Shown: piece after piece, positions 8,863-16,716 of the stretch
Numbering within the stretch: the stretch's first letter is position 1
How the letters are laid out: each line of letters begins with the position of its first letter
Assembly (NCBI GenBank): GCA_032068765.1
Contig: DAMBHY010000008.1
Coordinates: 42,715 to 106,714, forward strand
DNA: 64,000 nt
Origin: DAMBHY01 sp032068765
GTDB lineage: Bacteria; Bacteroidota; Bacteroidia; Bacteroidales; Dysgonomonadaceae
Direction: 5' to 3'
Translations under genes and position numbers: made by a program
The notes under the pieces: generated by a model
The model's input: the letters and a program-made list of their open reading frames with translations, nothing else
Told to the model about the DNA's origin: nothing
Database searches by the model: none

Positions 8863-9304
8863 GCTGACTAATATTTCTCTGTTAATTTTATAACAGAAGG
8901 TCAGACAATAATAAATCTGCCAATTTCTAACAGAAAATTGTCTAAAACAAATTGTAGGCACAAAACATATTGATTTACACCTTTCATATTAATGATTTAT
9001 CTAAATTATAAAACGTTAGTTCGACCTGAGCAGCTAATTTTTTTCTTCAATAATATCATTAATTGTATTATTAGAGGCTTTTTATCGAAAAAAAGATTCT
9101 GAGCGATGTCCTTAAAGGCTTTATCCTGTTTTTTCACGTTTTATATGGCAGCTGCGTAAGGGGTGGAGTCAATAAATGATATTCCTCTACATTTGCCTCA
9201 AACATATCTTTATAAAAACAGCCAATGCTACGGTTTTCTTCTATCTGCTATATCTTATATTTAAACTACTTTTCTTACATCTAGCTTATTATAATTATAT
9301 TTAA

Positions 9305-9514
9305 TAAGTTGCAGTATCCAACATCATGAATACAACATAGAATTAATACGTTTTAGTACTCAACAGCATGATTTTAAGGTGTAACTAATATGTTTTAGTA
9401 CTCAACCGCATGATTATAAAGTGTAATTCATGCGTTTCAGTACTCGTTCGCATGATTTCAAAGTGTAATTCATGCGTTTCACTACTCATTCGCACGATTG
9501 TAAGATTGTCGGCA
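9305..9514. repeat. 42-bp tandem repeat array A (about five units)
   Basis: Units start at 9305, 9347, 9389, 9431 and 9473, each exactly 42 bp. Units 3 and 4 are closest to the consensus (TGCGTTTCAGTACTCGTTCG, then CATGATTTCAAAGTGTAATTCA). Units 1-2 at the left and the second half of unit 5 are degenerate. Each junction gives a TCATGCG/CGCATGA inverted repeat with a 14-nt spacer. No variable spacers are present, so this is not a CRISPR. The same family recurs at 63812-64000. Because 42 is a multiple of three, open frames run through on both strands: minus-strand 14-mer RTSTETHELHFEIM, plus-strand 14-mer ISKCNSCVSVLVRM. Confidence 0.92.
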
Positions 9515-9679
9515 GCCGTAATTAAAGAGATTAGTTGTTTAAGTAGAACTCACGTTAAATTAAAATTAAGTATTGCGCAAAACAAAATTTGCTGAAGATA
9601 CTTTTCTGAAATCAATTATTGACAAAATCTCTCAGTCATCAAGCGCGACCGTGTTCATTCTAAGATAAAAGTGTAGGAT

Positions 9680-9935
9680 ATGATTGTGAAAAAAGATGCC
9701 AGAGCATTCAAAATTATCGTAAGGGGTTACGCAGCGATGCACAACGAGAAGATTTCAGCTGTGCCGAAAGAGGTTTTGCGAGGTAATTAACTACTTCAAC
9801 TTCAAAGTGTTTGATGAATCCATTCATATACAATCACCAAGGATAGAAGTGATGCTGATAGATTTGTATCACGAAGATATCTTTACATATGTCAAAATGT
9901 TGCCTGACGTTCCTCGGGCAATTCACAAATTCTGA
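9680..9935 (+). pseudogene. Possible frameshifted ORF remnant
   Basis: A 36-codon frame from the ATG at 9680 (MIVKKDARAFKIIVRGY...) ends at 9790. A second frame, open from about 9780 to 9935, reads FCEVINYFNFKVFDES and then continues with protein-like composition (IEVMLIDLYHEDIFTYVKML) before its stop. Joining the two needs one frame change near 9775-9790. I do not recognise the family. It may also be chance in AT-rich DNA. Confidence 0.3.
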
Positions 9936-10174
9936 CGGTCGCAAGATAATTACTTAATTAAGTATTCTGAATATACAAATGCGAGGCTAGAATATTAAAA
10001 GAATCAGACTCCATACCAACTATTTATCCGTTATAGTCTAAATAACCTAATAAGGAATACCTCTATAATCATAAGCTTTCATTAACTTATTCAACCCTGT
10101 TTATTGGTGAGCATAATAAGAGCCTTAAAGGCGGATATTTGAACTGACGAATTGCATCACGTCTTTCTAGATAT

Positions 10175-11494
10175 TTATTTGGTCCCTATATTTTTATGTT
10201 CAAAGCCAAAGGAGTTCAACTCCTCTCTGTTGTAAATATTTCGACCGTCCACCACGAGGAAGTCGTTCATCACTTTTTTGAGGATTTTCCAGTTTGGTAG
10301 TCGGAATTCTTTCCATTCCGTAGGAACAATTATCGCGTCGGCGCCTTCCGCTGCATCGTAAATATCATTGCCGTAATAAATATCGCCCTGCAGATATTTG
10401 CGCGATTCTTCCATCGCTGCAGGGTCATACACACGCACTTTCACGCCAGATTCCATTAGTTTTGTAATCAACGTGATGGATGGAGCTTCACGCATATCGT
10501 CGGTTTCAGGTTTGAAAGACAATCCCCAAACTGCAACTGTTTTTCCAAACAAATCATTATTGAAATATTGGCTCAACTTCTCAAAAAGAATATTTTTTTG
10601 CTTGTCATTTACTTCTTCAACGGCCTTTAGGACTTTCATTTCGTAACCTACTTCTTCAGCTGTCTTCACCAATGCGCGGATATCTTTAGGAAAACAACTC
10701 CCTCCATATCCACATCCGGGATAAAGAAAGCTTTTGCCGATACGCGAGTCGCTGCCCATTCCTCGGCGCACCATGTTCACGTCAGCTCCTACCCTTTCAC
10801 ATAGGTTTGCTATATCATTCATAAAACTGATTCTAGTTGCCAACATAGCATTGGAAGCGTATTTTGTCATTTCCGAAGACAGAATATCCATAAAGATTAC
10901 TCGGAAATTATTAAGAAGGAATGGCCGATACAAACGCGTCATCCATTCTCTTGCCTTTTCGGATTCGATGCCTACTACCACTCTGTCGGGACTCATAAAA
11001 TCGTCTATCGCCGCGCCTTCTTTCAAAAACTCGGGATTGGAAGCTACATCGAATTCCAAATCATTCAAACCTCTTTCATTCAGTTTTGAGCGGATAAGTT
11101 CTTTGATTTTATAGGAAGTTCCCATAGGAACTGTACTTTTGGTAACAACTATGATGTATTTATTCAAGTTTTCGGCAATTTTGCCAGCCACATTCATAAC
11201 GTATGTCAAATCGGCATTCCCTTTTTCATCCGAAGGTGTTCCCACGGCAATGAAAATAATATCCATCTCGTTTAAAACCGATTTGAGGTCAGTACTGAAA
11301 TGAAGTCGCTCTGCGGTATAGTTGCGCAAAACCATATTTTTAAGACCAGGTTCGTAGATAGGAATAATTCCCTGTTTCAATCCTTCAATCTTTTCTTTGT
11401 TAATATCGATGCAGGTCACATCCACACCCATTTCGGAGAAACAGGCGCCTGAAACCAATCCGACATAACCCGTACCAACAATAGCTATTCTCAT
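10175..11494 (-). CDS. ugd: UDP-glucose 6-dehydrogenase
   Basis: The enzyme oxidises UDP-glucose twice with NAD+ to give UDP-glucuronate for capsule, exopolysaccharide or LPS sugars. The protein is 439 aa. The N-terminal Rossmann motif is GTGYVG (7-12). The catalytic Cys is C267 in GCGYGGSCFPKD, and the substrate-binding NPEFLKEG segment is at about 153-160. The C-terminal domain contains GLSFKPETDD. The UDP-glucose/GDP-mannose dehydrogenase family is certain. UDP-ManNAc dehydrogenase is less likely given the GSCFPKD context. The gene stands alone with a -7 box at 11536-11543 and lies downstream of the permease gene. Confidence 0.95.
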   Translation of the reverse strand: MRIAIVGTGYVGLVSGACFSEMGVDVTCIDINKEKIEGLKQGIIPIYEPGLKNMVLRNYTAERLHFSTDLKSVLNEMDIIFIAVGTPSDEKGNADLTYVMNVAGKIAENLNKYIIVVTKSTVPMGTSYKIKELIRSKLNERGLNDLEFDVASNPEFLKEGAAIDDFMSPDRVVVGIESEKAREWMTRLYRPFLLNNFRVIFMDILSSEMTKYASNAMLATRISFMNDIANLCERVGADVNMVRRGMGSDSRIGKSFLYPGCGYGGSCFPKDIRALVKTAEEVGYEMKVLKAVEEVNDKQKNILFEKLSQYFNNDLFGKTVAVWGLSFKPETDDMREAPSITLITKLMESGVKVRVYDPAAMEESRKYLQGDIYYGNDIYDAAEGADAIIVPTEWKEFRLPNWKILKKVMNDFLVVDGRNIYNREELNSFGFEHKNIGTK

Positions 11495-11535
11495 TCTATA
11501 ATGTTTTTATAAAATTCGTATATGAGTTAGATATA

Positions 11536-11543
11536 CAAAGTTA
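11536..11543 (-). promoter_or_regulatory. Putative -7 box of ugd
   Basis: Minus-strand TAACTTTG matches TAnnTTTG, 42 nt upstream of the ugd start. It overlaps the stop codon of the upstream permease gene. Confidence 0.5.
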
Positions 11544-12770
11544 GAAATTATTTTTAAGTTTTTCCCGCAAAGTATGTAAGGGATAAAGTACCGTGAGCGC
11601 GCTTATTATACTTACAATAAAAAAAATAGTTACCACATCGGACAGGATAACTTTTACCGGATATGCATCCATGATGTATGTTCCTGATTCTCTGCTAAGC
11701 CTGAGGAGTCCGTAATGTTGCTGCAACAAACAAAGTGCAACTCCAAGAGTAAGCCCGATAACAATGCCGAGCAAAGCAATCAGCCATCCTTCAAAAGCAA
11801 AAATGCGAGAAATAAGTTTGTGGGTAGCTCCCAGATTTATTAGACTTTTGATATCGTCCTGCTTTTCCACAATCAACATAGAAAGCGAACTGACCACATT
11901 GAACACAGCGATAATCAAAATCAAACTGAGGATAAGAAATGAGACCCATTTCTCAATCTGCAACATATTGTATGATTCTTTCTGCTGTTCATAGCGATTT
12001 TCGACAAGAAAGTCATCTCCTAAAATATTTTCAATCTTATTTTTTACAGAATTTGTTGTGCTCGGATCTTTTAGTTCGATATCCAAAGATGTAACTTGCG
12101 AAGGATACTGAAATATTTCGCGCGCCAGATGAATGGGTACAATTCCCATCTGATCGTCATATTTTGGTTGATTAAGATTGAATACTCCGTTTATCAGCAC
12201 AGTTGAACTGGTAAATGAAGAAGACGGATTGGCGAGATTAACTTGGGTATTTCTTTTGGGAACATACAACTCCACAAAAGAATTATTACCTGCTCTCACA
12301 TTAAGATTGATAGCCATTCCTGCTCCTAAGAGGATATTATTGATAGAATCGGAATACAACTGTGAACTACCGTCTATTATAAGTTTGTTTAAGTCAGCGA
12401 TGGAGGTAAACTCCTGCGACACCCCTTTTATCAGGATAGGTACCTGACGATATCCCGTACTAATTAAAGCATTCTCCTCAAGTGATTCCGAAATCAAATT
12501 AATTTCGGGTAAAGTCAAAGCTTTGGTAAACTTGTTGTTTTGGTAATCGAATACCTTACCTTTTTTTGCAGTAATCTTAAGGTCGGGATCAAAAGAACTG
12601 AATGCATTTTCGATAATCACTCCAAATCCGTTGAAACCCGACAAAACGCACACCATCGCCATAGTCGCTACTGCAATTCCAATGACGGAAATCGCTGAAA
12701 TTACATTCACCGCATTGTGTGATTTTTTAGAGAAAAGATAGCGTCTGGCAACAAAAAAAGGCAAATTCAT
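11541..12770 (-). CDS. LolC/LolE-like ABC transporter permease (FtsX family)
   Basis: This 409-residue inner-membrane protein has the MacB/FtsX architecture: one N-terminal transmembrane helix (about 20-44), a large periplasmic domain (about 45-260) and three C-terminal helices (about 265-295, 320-350, 375-400). The start MNLPFFVARRYLFSKKSHNA is typical of lipoprotein-releasing LolC/E proteins, which pass lipoproteins to LolA. No LolD ATPase is adjacent, so it must be encoded elsewhere. It is 11 bp downstream of rbfA, an arrangement common in Bacteroidetes. The exact substrate is not proven. Confidence 0.82.
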   Translation of the reverse strand: MNLPFFVARRYLFSKKSHNAVNVISAISVIGIAVATMAMVCVLSGFNGFGVIIENAFSSFDPDLKITAKKGKVFDYQNNKFTKALTLPEINLISESLEENALISTGYRQVPILIKGVSQEFTSIADLNKLIIDGSSQLYSDSINNILLGAGMAINLNVRAGNNSFVELYVPKRNTQVNLANPSSSFTSSTVLINGVFNLNQPKYDDQMGIVPIHLAREIFQYPSQVTSLDIELKDPSTTNSVKNKIENILGDDFLVENRYEQQKESYNMLQIEKWVSFLILSLILIIAVFNVVSSLSMLIVEKQDDIKSLINLGATHKLISRIFAFEGWLIALLGIVIGLTLGVALCLLQQHYGLLRLSRESGTYIMDAYPVKVILSDVVTIFFIVSIISALTVLYPLHTLREKLKNNF

Positions 12771-12781
12771 TGGGCAATATT

Positions 12782-13123
12782 TTATTCTTTATCCTTCAAT
12801 AATCGGTCGATGTTTTCAATATAATCCAATGAATCGTCAATATGAAACATGAGTTCGGGAACGATGCGCATCTGTTTTCCAATGCGTTTCCCCAAATCGT
12901 AACGAACAGATTTAATATTCTCTTTGATATTTTCAAACAGATTATTTGCTTTGTTGGATGGGAAAATGCTCAAATAAATATGCGCCATCCCAAGGTCGGG
13001 CGATACCCTGACTTGTGTTACCGAAATAAGCACTCCCGGAATTTTCTTTGCATCAAGTAAAAATATTTCGCTTAATTCTTTTTGTATTAATTTGTTTACT
13101 TTTTCTAATCTATTTGATTCCAT
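12782..13123 (-). CDS. rbfA: 30S ribosome-binding factor A
   Basis: RbfA is a KH-fold protein that binds the 17S rRNA 5' helix during late 30S maturation and is also needed for cold growth. The protein is 113 aa, the usual length, and begins MESNRLEKVNKLIQKELSEI, typical of the family. The central ISVTQVRVSPDLGMAHIYLS segment and the C-terminal PELMFHIDDSLDYIENI are the best conserved parts. It lies 6 bp after the methyltransferase gene in the pyk-omt-rbfA-permease string. Confidence 0.94.
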   Translation of the reverse strand: MESNRLEKVNKLIQKELSEIFLLDAKKIPGVLISVTQVRVSPDLGMAHIYLSIFPSNKANNLFENIKENIKSVRYDLGKRIGKQMRIVPELMFHIDDSLDYIENIDRLLKDKE

Positions 13124-13129
13124 GATTTA

Positions 13130-13765
13130 TTAGTTTTTGTGGATAAGTGTAATGCCGTCTCTTAGAGGAAGTATAACTTTTGTTACTCTTTCATCTTTTG
13201 CAAGTCGTTCATTAAACTCCAAAATTCCTTTCGTCTGCCAATCGTTTGATTCCACTGATTTTACTACTTTTCCATCCCACAATGTATTATCTACGAGTAG
13301 AAATCCTCCAGATTTTACTTTGGGCAAAATCATTTCGAAGTATTTCCAGTAAATGCGTTTGTCGGCATCTATGAAAACCATTTCAAACATTTCGTCCTCA
13401 AAAGCTGGAATTATATCGACAGCATCACCTATATATAGTTTTATTTTGTCTTTTTGAGTTGACTGAGAAACATATTTCTTAATAAAATCTTCCATCTCAT
13501 CGTTAACTTCGATAGTATGAAGGAGCGCATCACTTGAAAGACCTTCAGCAATGCACAGCGCCGAATATCCGGTGTATGTGCCCAGCTCCAAGACATTACG
13601 TGGTCGAATCATCTGAGTGAACATCTTTAACAAACGTCCCTGCAAATGCCCCGACAGCATACGAGGATGTAACAACTTCACATTGGCTTCCCGAAACATG
13701 CTCTGGAGAAGCTGTGGTTCTTCATCAATGTGGTTAAGTATGTAATTCTCTAAATTATTCGTCAT
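13130..13765 (-). CDS. SAM-dependent O-methyltransferase (Methyltransf_3/COMT-like)
   Basis: This is a 211-residue class I SAM methyltransferase. Motif I VLELGTYTGYSALCIAEGL (59-77) binds SAM. VFIDADK carries the acidic metal ligands, and LLVDNTLWDGKVV is a signature of the cation-dependent O-methyltransferase group. Relatives methylate catechol-like phenols or tRNA hydroxyuridine (TrmR-type). The TrmR role is a possible alternative, because the neighbour rbfA points to RNA metabolism. It is 3 bp downstream of pyk and presumably co-transcribed. Confidence 0.88.
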   Translation of the reverse strand: MTNNLENYILNHIDEEPQLLQSMFREANVKLLHPRMLSGHLQGRLLKMFTQMIRPRNVLELGTYTGYSALCIAEGLSSDALLHTIEVNDEMEDFIKKYVSQSTQKDKIKLYIGDAVDIIPAFEDEMFEMVFIDADKRIYWKYFEMILPKVKSGGFLLVDNTLWDGKVVKSVESNDWQTKGILEFNERLAKDERVTKVILPLRDGITLIHKN

Positions 13766-13768
13766 TAA

Positions 13769-15241
13769 TTATAACGTATAATCAGGCAAGTTGTAATGTT
13801 CTTTTGCTTCTAAAATATCCGACGCTTTGCTGATGTCAAGATAAGTCGTTCCTCCGGTTTCACCAAAGCTTCCTCCAAGATATGCAATGCGGTCTTCGGG
13901 CGAAATAATATTTTTATCAATAAGATTTCTTAATGCTTTGGTGTAATAGGCCCTACGGCTTTCTTTTGTATTGCTGATAGACGCGCCTGGCTGGAAATCG
14001 GCAAATACGCCATATGAAAGCGCCAGCTCACGTGCAAGACGTTCGGTAGTAGTTATTGCAAAAACAGGGCTTGAACCACGCATTGCTGCAAGTACGCGAG
14101 CAGTGTGTCCAGTGTGACTATCTGTAAATATCGCTTTAGTTCCAAGCTTAACTGAGGATTTAACAGCTTGCTTTGCAAAGAAAGTTGCCATATCCGCTTC
14201 ATCTAAATTGTAAGGAACGCGAATGTCGTTTTCAGAAAGTTTTGTTTTTTCCGCTTCTCTTGCTACGCTTGACATTGTACGCACAGCTTCCACCGGATAT
14301 TTTCCGTAAGCAGTTTCACCGCTGAGCATGATGGCATCTGTGCGGTAAAAAATAGCATTGGCAATGTCGGTAATTTCTGCTCTTGTTGGACGTGGATGCT
14401 CAATCATCGAATGAAGCATTTGTGTTGCTACAATTACAGGAACTTTGTGTTGCACTGCTTTGCGGATAATCATGCGTTGAATGCCGGGAATCTTTTCTTG
14501 TGGAACTTCAATACCCAAGTCGCCTCGTGCAATCATTATCCCGTACGCAGCATCCATAATTTCATCAATATTGTCAACGCCTTCCTGGTTCTCAATCTTG
14601 GCTATAATTTTAATATCGCTGTTCAGTTCATCCAAAATTTCTTGCACTTCCATCACATCTTCTCTGCTTCTAACAAAAGAGTGAGCAATGAAATCGATAT
14701 TGTTTTCGTGAGCAAGTTTGATGAATTTTCTATCTTTTTCTGTAACTGTAGGCAGACTGATTCTTACTCCCGGAATATTTACGCTTTTGCGGCTTCCCAC
14801 ATTACCATTGTTTTGTATTTCACACTGAAGACAATCTGAATTTGCTTCGACAACTTTCAAATGGACCTCACCATCGTCTATCAAAATATCATCACCTGCG
14901 TGTACATCTCTCAATATATTTTGATACGAAACATAAATTACATCCTTAGTTGAAATCTCTCCAGTTCCCGGTTTAACACAAACTTTATCTCCAGAGACAA
15001 ACTTGAGAGATCCATCTTCAACTTTTGTGGTTCGTATTTCCGGACCTTTAGTATCAATTAGTAAAGCAATTTTTGGAGATACGGCTCTCACATTATTTAC
15101 AACGCGAAGAAAACCTTCTTCATCAAGATGGGCAGAGTTCATACGAACTACGTTTACTCCCTCATTATATATACTTTGTATAAATGGAATATCGCAACGT
15201 AAATCAGAAACAGTAGCAATAATTTTGGTGAATTTTTGCAT
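13769..15241 (-). CDS. pyk: Pyruvate kinase
   Basis: Pyruvate kinase converts phosphoenolpyruvate and ADP to pyruvate and ATP, the last ATP-yielding step of glycolysis. The 490-residue protein shows the active-site Lys motif IIAKIENQEG, the metal-binding Glu/Asp in MIARGDLGIEVP, and MLSGETAYGKYPVEAV. The C-terminal allosteric domain is present (about 360-480). It starts the string pyk-omt-rbfA-permease with gaps of 3-11 bp, so these are likely one transcript, possibly including aroQ upstream (37-bp gap). Confidence 0.97.
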   Translation of the reverse strand: MQKFTKIIATVSDLRCDIPFIQSIYNEGVNVVRMNSAHLDEEGFLRVVNNVRAVSPKIALLIDTKGPEIRTTKVEDGSLKFVSGDKVCVKPGTGEISTKDVIYVSYQNILRDVHAGDDILIDDGEVHLKVVEANSDCLQCEIQNNGNVGSRKSVNIPGVRISLPTVTEKDRKFIKLAHENNIDFIAHSFVRSREDVMEVQEILDELNSDIKIIAKIENQEGVDNIDEIMDAAYGIMIARGDLGIEVPQEKIPGIQRMIIRKAVQHKVPVIVATQMLHSMIEHPRPTRAEITDIANAIFYRTDAIMLSGETAYGKYPVEAVRTMSSVAREAEKTKLSENDIRVPYNLDEADMATFFAKQAVKSSVKLGTKAIFTDSHTGHTARVLAAMRGSSPVFAITTTERLARELALSYGVFADFQPGASISNTKESRRAYYTKALRNLIDKNIISPEDRIAYLGGSFGETGGTTYLDISKASDILEAKEHYNLPDYTL

Positions 15242-15278
15242 AAATCTTTAGTTTTATAGAGTAAAATTGTTTTTGTGT

Positions 15279-15695
15279 TTATTGAATAAACGATTGAATA
15301 GCCAATTGATATGACTGCAACCCGAAACCGGCAATATAACCCCGGCAGGCTTTTGAAATAAGAGAATTATGGCGAAACTCTTCGCGGGACGCAATGTTGG
15401 TGATATGAACTTCAACTACCGGAGAATGAATAGATTTTATCGCGTCATGAATAGCAACTGAGGTGTGTGTATAACCTCCCGCATTAAGTATAATTCCATC
15501 ATAACTAAATCCTACTTCGTGCAACTTGTTAATAATTTCTCCTTCAACATTCGATTGGAAGTATGAAATTTCAATTTCTAAAAATTCCGATTTTAATTTC
15601 TTTAAGTATTCTGTAAAAGTTTGATAACCATAAATATTTTCTTCGCGAATACCAAGAAGATTCAGATTGGGACCATTAATTATTTGAATCCGCAT
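15279..15695 (-). CDS. aroQ: 3-dehydroquinate dehydratase, type II
   Basis: AroQ dehydrates 3-dehydroquinate to 3-dehydroshikimate in the shikimate pathway. At 138 residues it has the small dodecameric type II size. Family motifs are GPNLNLLG at the N terminus, the flexible lid with the catalytic Tyr/Arg (REENIYGYQTF), NAGGYTHTS, and EVHITNIASREEFRHNS, which holds the catalytic His. A -7 box lies at 15718-15725. Confidence 0.96.
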   Translation of the reverse strand: MRIQIINGPNLNLLGIREENIYGYQTFTEYLKKLKSEFLEIEISYFQSNVEGEIINKLHEVGFSYDGIILNAGGYTHTSVAIHDAIKSIHSPVVEVHITNIASREEFRHNSLISKACRGYIAGFGLQSYQLAIQSFIQ

Positions 15696-15717
15696 TTCTA
15701 TTTCTTTTTTCTATTTA

Positions 15718-15725
15718 CAAAGATA
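15718..15725 (-). promoter_or_regulatory. Putative -7 box of aroQ
   Basis: Minus-strand TATCTTTG is an exact TAnnTTTG match 22 nt upstream of the aroQ ATG, implying a short leader. It may also serve pyk downstream. Confidence 0.55.
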
Positions 15726-15827
15726 GAAAATAGTGATGTACTTTACTTATAAATTTTACTAAATACTTTACAAAAAAGAGGCAAAATTGTTACAATTCTG
15801 CCTCTAAAGATGTTATTTTATTGCTTT

Positions 15828-16592
15828 TTACTCACTAATTCCTGCCATATCGGGATCAATCATAATTCTTCCGCAATATTCGCAAACGATGATTTTCTTG
15901 CCCAATTTGATATCCATTTGTTTCTGTGGCGGAATTTTGTTGAAACATCCTCCACAAGCTCCGCGCTGTACAGGAACAACTCCTAAACCATTACGTGCGT
16001 TCTTCCTGATACGTTTGAATGCTGTAAGTAAACGAGGTTCCACTCCTACTTCAGCTTTTTTTGCTTTTTCACGAAGCTTTTCTTCCTGCGCTTTTGTTTC
16101 TGAAACTATATCTTCCAGTTCGCTTTTCTTTTGTTCAAGGTCGATATTCTTTTCTTTCAATTGATCTTCTGCAGCAGCAATCTGTTCGTTAATTGTTTCT
16201 GATGTTTGAATGAATTCGCGGATGTGCTTTTCAGCCAACTCAACTTCCAGATTTTCAAACTCAATTTCTTTTGATAAGTGGTCATATTCTTTACTGTTGC
16301 GCACATTGTCAATTTGTTGATTGTATTTTTCAACCTTTGTTTTGCTGGTTTCTATTTTAGCTTTCTCCTTCTTGATTGCATCCGCATATTCATTCAAATC
16401 CAATTGGAATTTGTTGATACGTGTTCCTAATCCAGCAATTTCGTCATCTAAATCTGCCACTTCCAAAGGAAGTTCACCTCTTAATGTCTTGATACGGTCA
16501 ATTTCTGAAAGATAACTTTGCAGTTTGTAAAGCGTTTTCAGCTTTTCTTCTACTGCAACATCTTTTACTTCGTTTTTTCTACGTGTAGCCAT
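15828..16592 (-). CDS. C4-type zinc-ribbon coiled-coil protein (CT398/FlgI-like family)
   Basis: The 254-residue protein has a long antiparallel coiled coil (about 30-190, rich in E/K/Q/I) followed by a four-Cys zinc ribbon (GACGGC and IVCEYCGR, about 212-240). This is the layout of the Chlamydia CT398-like family. No enzymatic role is established; relatives are thought to be adaptors. It is the usual downstream neighbour of Nif3 proteins in Bacteroidetes. Here the two are separated by 124 bp that contain a terminator-like hairpin (16641-16679). Confidence 0.85.
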   Translation of the reverse strand: MATRRKNEVKDVAVEEKLKTLYKLQSYLSEIDRIKTLRGELPLEVADLDDEIAGLGTRINKFQLDLNEYADAIKKEKAKIETSKTKVEKYNQQIDNVRNSKEYDHLSKEIEFENLEVELAEKHIREFIQTSETINEQIAAAEDQLKEKNIDLEQKKSELEDIVSETKAQEEKLREKAKKAEVGVEPRLLTAFKRIRKNARNGLGVVPVQRGACGGCFNKIPPQKQMDIKLGKKIIVCEYCGRIMIDPDMAGISE

Positions 16593-16640
16593 CTTGTTGA
16601 GTTTATTTTAATGTTGTTATTTATATTTCTAAATAAAAAA

Positions 16641-16679
16641 TGCAGTAACCAAACCCAGGGAAACGGTTTCGTTACTACA
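16641..16679 (-). terminator. Terminator/attenuator hairpin between nif3 and the zinc-ribbon gene
   Basis: A 15-bp stem (16641-16655 with 16665-16679, two imperfect pairs) and a 9-nt loop is followed on the minus strand by T6 (16635-16640). It lies after the Nif3 stop and before the zinc-ribbon start. A second palindrome (AAGTCG-TAC-CGACTT, about 16697-16713) directly follows the Nif3 stop. I saw no TAnnTTTG box between the hairpin and the downstream gene, so an attenuator is possible. Confidence 0.55.
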
Positions 16680-16716
16680 TCATTTGTATGGTCGGGAATA
16701 AGTCGTACCGACTTTA

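Larger units (their letters stand above)
8863..10174. other. Gene-free region with decayed ORF fragments and a 42-bp repeat array
   Basis: No intact gene could be supported in 1.3 kb. The stretch holds: a 43-codon minus-strand frame at 9006-9137 starting with GTG (VKKQDKAFKDIAQNLFF) that looks like an eroded coding segment; the 42-bp tandem repeat at 9305-9514; and a plus-strand frame at 9680-9935 that reads well only if a frameshift is allowed. The rest is AT-rich with no recognisable tRNA, ncRNA or IS end. It resembles the residue of one or more lost genes. Confidence 0.6.

Noticed and set aside
9305..9514. CRISPR array
   Set aside because: The whole 42-bp unit is conserved with no variable spacers, and no cas gene is nearby.
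9410..9595. A 61-codon plus-strand ORF inside repeat array A
   Set aside because: It is made mainly of the 42-bp units and runs on into unrelated sequence. Openness follows from the unit length being a multiple of three. I report the coding possibility as a finding but not as a gene.
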